Assembly (NCBI RefSeq): GCF_009905375.1
Contig: NC_133656.1
Coordinates: forward strand, 229,427,739-229,491,738
Source: Apium graveolens
Lineage: Eukaryota > Streptophyta > Magnoliopsida > Apiales > Apiaceae
Reading direction: 5' to 3'
DNA: 64,000 nt
Every line of letters begins with the position of its first letter. The first letter of the stretch is position 1. The position numbers and the translations under genes were made by a program. This document shows positions 58,040 through 64,000 of this stretch, in pieces. The notes beneath the pieces were generated by a model. The model was not told where the DNA came from. It ran no database searches and saw only the letters and a list, made by a program, of their open reading frames with translations.

Positions 58040-59348
58040 TGTAAGTCAGATGTCATAGACCTATTTGTATATTCGAGGATTCAACTCAACTCAAATAAGA
58101 ATGTAATAAGTAAATAGTGGATCGACCGTCAGAGAGATCTCGCAAAGTAATATCTGTCAAAGGATTCAGAAACAAGGTTCATCTACAGACTTGAGGAGTT
58201 AATTCACTGGAAGAAGTTCAAGAAGTTGATCATGCCTCAGTGATATAAATCAAGATCGTGGATTTAATCAAGTGACAGAGATCTCGTCAGAGTATCAATT
58301 AATTACAAGGATTTAATCTGAAGAAAATCAAAGTGTCAAAGTCAAGACATGAAGAAACGTCACGGAAGTTAGTCACTCATGAACCAGACAGTACATCGAG
58401 TGTCAACGTTGAAGTGATGGAATTGATTCATAATTTTCAGTGATTTTCAGAAGATTTGCAGAAGAATGGTTGCTGCTCAAGACTAGAATTAATTCTCTAT
58501 TAATTAATTAAGTCATCTAATTTAATTAAGAAAATAAATTATATCTGCAAAGAATAATTTATTTATTAATTGAATTAATTGATTAATTAATTCTGAATTA
58601 ATTCTAGGAATTTTAGGAATTTTCAGAAGCTTAATTGGATTAAATTCAAGCATTAAATCAGCAAGACAATTGAAAATGAACTAGCATGACAATCAGGATT
58701 GTCATACCGATTGTCATGCTAGGCCATTTTCCATTGTCATACCGAAAGTTACTCTATGAGGATGATTGTCTTGCTAGTTCATTCTGATTGTCATGCTAGT
58801 TCATTCAGATTGTCTTGCTAGTTCATTCAATTGTCCTACCGAAAGTCTTGCCAGCTATAGGATTGTCATGCCAATTCAATTCTATTAGTTTGTTGATTAA
58901 AAGAAGCAGAAGACTTTTCTTTCAAGAATCCATAATTCAAACACAAGTCAAGAACAAAAGAGCAGCCGCCTTGAAATATAAAATCATCTTCTCTGCAGAA
59001 ATTCAAGATCAATTTCTAGTTTGTTAATGTTAAATCCAAACCACTAGAATTATTTATCTTGTTCTTGTGTAACAATCTAGCGGATCAAAATCCCTAGAAC
59101 TTAATCTCAAATTGCGTTTAGCATTTGAATCTTTTTATTACAAAAATAGAAAAAGTTCATGTCGAATTTATTCTAGATTTGTGATAATTAATTTGAGATT
59201 AATTCCTTGTAATCGATACAGTTGTTGTAACACCTTTCAAGTTTAATAATATTTTTATTTATTCACATTTTTTATTCCGCATTTAATTCGATTATTCGGT
59301 ACTGTTTGTATTCAACCCCCCCTTCTACAAACACATTGGGACCCAACA
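58040..59348 (+). repeat. E4 5' LTR, 1309 bp
   Basis: Begins TGTAAGTCAGATGTC at the break in E3 gag and ends ATTGGGACCCAACA directly before the primer site. The start is defined by the E3 break and TG; the terminal inverted repeat is only TG/CA. It holds a repeat cluster at 58676-58875 and the ATTCAACCCCCCCTTCT run before its 3' end. Confidence 0.85.
58676..58875 (+). repeat. GATTGTCATGCTAG repeat cluster in E4 LTR
   Basis: About nine copies of ATTGTC(A/T)TGC(T)AG or ATTGTCATACCGA, many followed by TTCATTC, spaced 20-35 bp; near the left side an inverted form (CTAGCATGACAATC) precedes them. Confidence 0.8.
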
Positions 59349-59350
59349 AT

Positions 59351-59362
59351 TGGTATCAGAGC
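59351..59362 (+). other. E4 primer binding site (initiator tRNA-Met)
   Basis: TGGTATCAGAGC two bases after the LTR, a perfect match to the plant initiator tRNA-Met type. Confidence 0.95.
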
Positions 59363-59444
59363 CTTCTGATTAACGAACAAATCAAGATCCTAGACTTTTG
59401 TGATTTTTCAACTCCTTGAATTTTTATTTATTCAAAAATTCATA

Positions 59445-61676
59445 ATGACTTCACATAAAGTTGGAACCGTTAAAATTCCACAATTTGATAAAGAGAATTA
59501 TATCATGTGGAAGAAGAAGATGCTATTATTTTTACAAGTTGCAAATCCCAAATATTCAAACTTGTTAAAGAAGGGTATAAAAACTCCGATGGTTATTGAA
59601 CCGGAGGTAATAATAGATGGTGTGGTGACTACTGAAGCTAGAACCTATCCAAAAGAGCCTGAAGATTTTACTCCTGCTGAGAAGGAAGAAGCCTCCTTGG
59701 ATGCCAGCCTTCAATTAATATTAATTGATTCCCTTGATCCCTTGATGAACAGACATGTGATGAACTGTAAAAATTCCAAACACATGTGGGAAACTATTGA
59801 GGTGATTAATGAAGGCACAGAGGAAGTTAGGGAGAACAAGTTGGAAATCCTAACCTCTGAATATGAACATTTCAAATCAAATCCAGGAGAAGGAATTACT
59901 GAAGTGTTTGAGAGGTACAATGCGTTGATCAACAACCTGAACATCAATGGAAAGTATTATTCAATCAGGGAGGTCAACAAAAAGTTCCTTTTAACACTGC
60001 CAGCTCATCTTGAACATAGAATCACTGCCATTAGAGAAGCTAGAGATCTGAGTGAGATTTCTTTGGACAGGCTCTATGGAGTGTTAAAAACTTATGAGTT
60101 GGAGCAGATTCAACAGAAGGAAGTCTACGGGAAGGATAGAATGGTCAGCACATCTAATGCACTTGTAGCTGAAGGTCAACAACAACAACAATCTCAACAG
60201 TTAGAAAGAATGGTACAGTTTTCCAAGGGTGAGGAAAATGAGTTAGTAGCAGAATATGATCCTCCTACTACAAATCAATCAAGTGATGATTTTTATTCCT
60301 TGGAAGAGCTGGAGCAATTGGAAGACGAGTCAATGGCCCAAATTGTCAAGAGATTCTCCCATGTCAGATTCAAGAGGAATCCCAAGCTTAAGTACAAGTC
60401 CAACTACAACAAATTCCAGAAAGGTGGATCTTCATCCTCTAACACCAGCAGTGGTGGATACAAAACAGGGATGGTTGATCGGAGCACCATTAGATGCTAT
60501 AACTGCAATGAGTTGGGACACTTTGCCACAGAATGTAGGAAGCCAAAGCAAGTAAGAAAGAACTCTGAAAGGGCTTATCTGGCAAAGGGAAGAAGCTGGG
60601 ATGATACTGACAGTGAAGATGAAGATGAAGGAAATCTTGCTCTTATGGCTATTGATGGAAAAGCTTCATCGTCAAGAATAGAGGTAAAACTTTCTGATGC
60701 TGAAATGGTTTATCATCTAAGAGGTAACTTAGATTGTGCACGTCGTGATAATGAACTGTTAAGTTTACAGATCACAGACCTTGAGAAAGAGGTCAATGAA
60801 TTAAGACTTGTGCACATTAATCAAGACAAATTAAAAGAACAGGTATCTTTTCTAGAGAATAGAGTTGACTGTTATAGAAAACTCGAAACTATTCTCAAAG
60901 ACAAGATCACCGGTCTTGAGACTAAGGTTAGAGCCTACTTCAATTCTTGTTCGAAGGCTAAAGAGTTCTACAGTAAGCAAGCTGTTAATCAAACATCTGG
61001 AATAGGTTATGATTACAATGCTGCTATTGGAGAATTAGGCATAAACTCCCCTCCTCATGTATGTGCTAAAGGGAGGGAAGTACCACATGTGCTTAAGGGT
61101 GTTGATGAACCCCTCTATAAAGCATCAATTGCTGAACCATTTGATGCGACCTCTTCTGTTATTCAAGAAGAAATACGTGCTGAGGATCATGCTTATGAGA
61201 AGATTGTTTCCAAGTCAAGTGAGTCGAAAGTTCCAGTCAAAGTTGTGAAAGCAACTGAGACTAACTCAGACACACATGAGTTGGATAACAATAATGCCAT
61301 GTCTACCATGCATAAATTGCCTGCTGTTAATCACTCTCATAAAGCATGTGGTGTTGCTAATTGTATGTCTTGTGCTTTTAATATGATGTATGCTTATTTT
61401 AATGGTAAGCATGTGTCTAATGATAAGACTACTCCTCGTCAGCATGTGAATAACAAGAAGCATGATAGGTCTAAGACTGCTAGTCCTTCTAAGTCTAGAA
61501 AGGAGACATTTGTGCCTAAGCTTAAACAGAAATTTGTTAAGGCTGTTTACAAGGTCAAATGTTCAGTCATTGAGAAAGTTGAGACCATTAAAATTAAAAA
61601 TGTTGTTTTGCCTGACAAAGGACAATTCTACAAGTATGCCGGGCCCAACCAAGTTTGGGTTCCGAAGAAGGTCTAA
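59445..61676 (+). CDS. gag: E4 Gag, capsid/nucleocapsid, 743 aa
   Basis: Starts MTSHKVGTVKIPQFDKENYI. The frame is open from 59400, but this is the first ATG. Copia gag/UBN2-like N-terminus (MWKKKMLLFLQVANPKY, LILIDSLDPLMNRHVMNCK). A Gln-rich run at about 245 precedes the CCHC knuckle CYNCNELGHFATEC near residues 351-364. Residues about 430-510 form a probable coiled coil (ITDLEKEVNELRLVH, VSFLENRVDCYRKLE). The C-terminal part is Lys-rich and ends QVWVPKKV, like the QVWVLKTNN end of E1. Only one knuckle is seen. The frame is complete even though pol is destroyed. Confidence 0.9.
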   Translation: MTSHKVGTVKIPQFDKENYIMWKKKMLLFLQVANPKYSNLLKKGIKTPMVIEPEVIIDGVVTTEARTYPKEPEDFTPAEKEEASLDASLQLILIDSLDPLMNRHVMNCKNSKHMWETIEVINEGTEEVRENKLEILTSEYEHFKSNPGEGITEVFERYNALINNLNINGKYYSIREVNKKFLLTLPAHLEHRITAIREARDLSEISLDRLYGVLKTYELEQIQQKEVYGKDRMVSTSNALVAEGQQQQQSQQLERMVQFSKGEENELVAEYDPPTTNQSSDDFYSLEELEQLEDESMAQIVKRFSHVRFKRNPKLKYKSNYNKFQKGGSSSSNTSSGGYKTGMVDRSTIRCYNCNELGHFATECRKPKQVRKNSERAYLAKGRSWDDTDSEDEDEGNLALMAIDGKASSSRIEVKLSDAEMVYHLRGNLDCARRDNELLSLQITDLEKEVNELRLVHINQDKLKEQVSFLENRVDCYRKLETILKDKITGLETKVRAYFNSCSKAKEFYSKQAVNQTSGIGYDYNAAIGELGINSPPHVCAKGREVPHVLKGVDEPLYKASIAEPFDATSSVIQEEIRAEDHAYEKIVSKSSESKVPVKVVKATETNSDTHELDNNNAMSTMHKLPAVNHSHKACGVANCMSCAFNMMYAYFNGKHVSNDKTTPRQHVNNKKHDRSKTASPSKSRKETFVPKLKQKFVKAVYKVKCSVIEKVETIKIKNVVLPDKGQFYKYAGPNQVWVPKKV

Positions 61677-61930
61677 TCCATTTGTAGTGCAGGGCATTAA
61701 ACAGGTATAACCGGTAGTGTGGATTCTTGACAATGGATCATCAAGACATATGACCGGAGATAGAGCCCTGCTATCAAATGTGGATTGAGAAAGCTGGCCC
61801 CATGGTTACCTTTGGAGATAACAGCAAAGGTTTATCTGAGGGATATGGCTGTTTGCAAGCTGGGAATGTTATCATTGTAATTTTGTATATTGTGCTAGGT
61901 TATTATCAGGAAGCAGTATCTAACATATAG
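61677..61930 (+). pseudogene. E4 protease start, frameshifted and truncated
   Basis: In another frame from gag: VWILDNGSSRHMTGDRALLS, the protease motif, where Asn replaces the usual Ser/Thr after Asp. A shift follows; the next frame reads EKAGPMVTFGDNSKGLSEGY and GNVII, which are the blocks after protease in E1. Homology ends near 61880, so integrase and reverse transcriptase are deleted or lie elsewhere. Confidence 0.75.
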
Positions 61931-64000
61931 CACTAGTGACGAGACTTGAGAATATTACGACATATCAGACACCTGCTGCACATTACACTTGGAATTGTAC
62001 TCTAGTAAGATGTGTACAAGTGTACTCCTGGTTGGTAAGTCAAAAGAGGAAGTCAATGCACCACAGTTCATGGACTTTGCAGCTGCAGATCTATTGGACT
62101 ATGCAATTTCTTCTTCACAATCTCACTTCAGGTTGGTATGAACTAGTATACTGCTCAAGCAATCGTCAAGGACATGGTATGGCACTCTAACTGCAGTTAC
62201 AATTTTATATGAATAAGAAGAGTCGTCATATTTATAACTATCTTATCACTAAGCACAATCATATTGTTTTATATGTGCAGTGATATATTAGTAATGCAAC
62301 ATAACAATTAGTATCTAAAGTACTTGACAAGTATCGGTCAATGATATGTTGTTAACATTATGTTGCAGATATTTGTAAGCTTTTGACATGAATGAGAATT
62401 ACTTAGACTTTACCCTAAGTGATCAATGTTTTATCAAAAACTCATTCATTTTGAAAAACAAAAATTAAACTTCTTTCTACATTAGTGATTTCTTATTTCA
62501 TGTAAAATCTTTTGAAATCACTATTGTAAATCATTTTCTCTCTATTACCATATGTTCTGTGTTACAGGTTCAGTCTCCGATGACTTTCTTTCATTAACAG
62601 TCATGAGGTTGAAAACCCACAACGTCTATCCCGGACTGTAAAGACAAACACAAAAACAGAACCAACCAACACTCTCTTACCACTAAATGTAGTATGAATG
62701 AGCGTGAGGGAGATAGTGCCTAGTGCACCACATAAGGAAGGTTCTGTAGTCAACCCAGTGGCTCTGTCTCATACATAGATGAGTAGTATTTAAACCGAGA
62801 CAACTGCTAGCCCCCATACATCTTCTCAAAAAGATGTAATGGCTGAAAAGGCACAAAAACAGTTACTAGATTCATTCTCTCAATAGGGTGAGTCTATTGA
62901 ATTTTGCCTGTCGGCCAAGGTATCCGATGTAGTGTCACCACTTCAAACATAATCAATTCTTGATGCACAAGGAGAGGTTACACACACAAAGGATGAGTTG
63001 ACGGAAACAAGAGTTTCGACCATTTTAAGGTCAGATTCGATTGTTCAAGGTTCGTTAGTGGACCAATTGCCTTTACAGGTGTTAGGAGAGGATACTGATC
63101 CAAAAGCCATATGTCAGTGGTCAGTGTCTACCTCCCCAGGCTTAAATCCCCTGGATGCATCTGCGGATAGTGGATCTGACATAGGTGCAGATCGGCAACT
63201 TGTTGACAATGATTCAGATATTACCTGATAAGTCACAAGGAAGTGTCTTCACAGACATTAGAAGGGAACTTTAATCTTTATGCTAAAATCGTTGGATCAT
63301 TGTTTACCTTCCCAGAATTCAAATCTGGAACCCTAAAAGGGAAACTAGCAACTTGTAGATTATGACTCAGATTTATCTGACGAGTTTAACAAGGATGGGG
63401 ATTTGTGAACTCCCATTGCACCACCTGTGACCTCCTTAAGGATGGCTAAGGTGATTTTCCTTGCAGGTACAGCTGGATTATGGAGCTATGAGAGAAGAGT
63501 GATACACTTGTGAGAATGAGTGTAAACACGAGTGGAGAGAAGAGTGAAACACATGTGAGGTACACTAAAACACAATCACACACTCACAGTGAGGAAGAAA
63601 AAGAAACTACTTGTTATTTCTTTTCCAACCAAGTGAAATATGAGAACTCCTTCAGACGACGGCATACATTCCTTCTTTAAGGGGGAGATAAAAGCTTAAG
63701 TAATAGTTTGGAGGATTCCTCAACTAAGGGGGAGAAATAGCAGGGAGGAAGAAAAAGATCCTAAAAATGTACACTACACCACACCATTGTTGTTTGTAAC
63801 TACGGATCCTATTGTACGGGAGAGGTGGTAAACACAAGGTGATTTCCTAGTAAGGGAAGAAGCTGTTAGGGGAGTACCATTGGTTTTTATCTGCGGATCC
63901 TATTGTACGGGAGAGGTGGTAAAACGAAGGTGATCTTCTTTAATCAGTTGATTCTCATAGGGGGAGAAGCAAGAGATATGGGCTTCTCAACAGGGAAATG
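61931..64000 (+). other. E4 decayed 3' region with repeated polypurine tracts
   Basis: No long frame; the 76-codon frame 62998-63228 (KAICQWSVSTSPGLNPLDAS) may be a piece of an envelope-like ORF, unproven. AAGGGGGAGA occurs at 63679 and 63726, and GGGGGAGAAG near 63961. The 43-bp segment at 63801 (ACGGATCCTATTGTACGGGA) is repeated 91 bp later. The 3' LTR is not reached. Confidence 0.55.

Larger units (their letters stand above)
58040..64000 (+). mobile_element. E4: SIRE/Maximus-like copia element, 3' end outside window
   Basis: Plus-strand element inserted in E3 gag after TACTC. 5' LTR 58040-59348, primer site 59351-59362, gag 59445-61676, a short broken protease start, and then about 2.2 kb of decayed DNA with repeated polypurine tracts. 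Most of pol is absent before the window ends. The gag type suggests SIRE/Maximus; E4 is distinct from the E1-E3 family. Confidence 0.85.

Noticed and set aside
62998..63228. 76-codon ORF as an envelope-like gene of E4
   Set aside because: Too short and isolated among stops; kept only as a possible fragment in the description of the region.

Overview
This window looks like intergenic DNA from a large, repeat-rich eudicot plant genome. It is AT-rich and I found no host gene, rRNA or tRNA gene. Almost all of it is LTR retrotransposons, most of them Ty1/copia with plant-type initiator-tRNA-Met primer sites (TGGTATCAGAGC), inserted into one another. The exact species cannot be read from the sequence.

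Layout. (a) 1-21692, minus strand: two near-identical copies of one very long copia element in tandem, sharing a single 616-bp LTR. E1 (1-8184) is cut by the window edge. E2 (7569-21692) is complete from LTR to LTR, with a solo LTR of another family (9636-10714) inside an accessory gene. (b) 21693-24557: AT-rich DNA without genes, with a possible Helitron 3' end. (c) 24558-27889: an old copia relic. (d) 27890-43576: a nest of two long gypsy-type LTRs, the inner one (28667-40479) holding a decayed copia element, E5 (31639-39599). (e) 43577-45380: non-coding, LTR-like DNA. (f) 45381-58039: E3, an older, mutated relative of E1/E2 on the minus strand, carrying a hAT-type MITE (51592-52313). (g) 58040-64000: E4, a plus-strand SIRE/Maximus-like element inserted in the gag of E3 and running off the window.

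The E1/E2/E3 family is the most interesting content. From 5' to 3' each element has LTR, tRNA-Met primer site, gag with three zinc knuckles, two in-frame stop codons, pol, about 1.3 kb of non-coding DNA, a small ORF of 81-89 residues, a long accessory ORF that was originally one frame of about 1,200 codons, a polypurine tract and LTR. Both accessory ORFs have a plant-like TATA box at a conserved distance from the ATG in E2 and E3, which suggests their own mRNAs. A short motif, TAAGTTCTGAT and variants, is scattered through coding and non-coding parts. All copies look defective: E1 and E2 share an in-frame deletion between reverse transcriptase and RNase H, and E3 has a different deletion there.

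If active, gag would form the particle and pol would supply protease, integrase, reverse transcriptase and RNase H. The accessory ORFs have no function I can name; their place between pol and the 3' LTR matches the envelope-like ORFs of SIRE elements.
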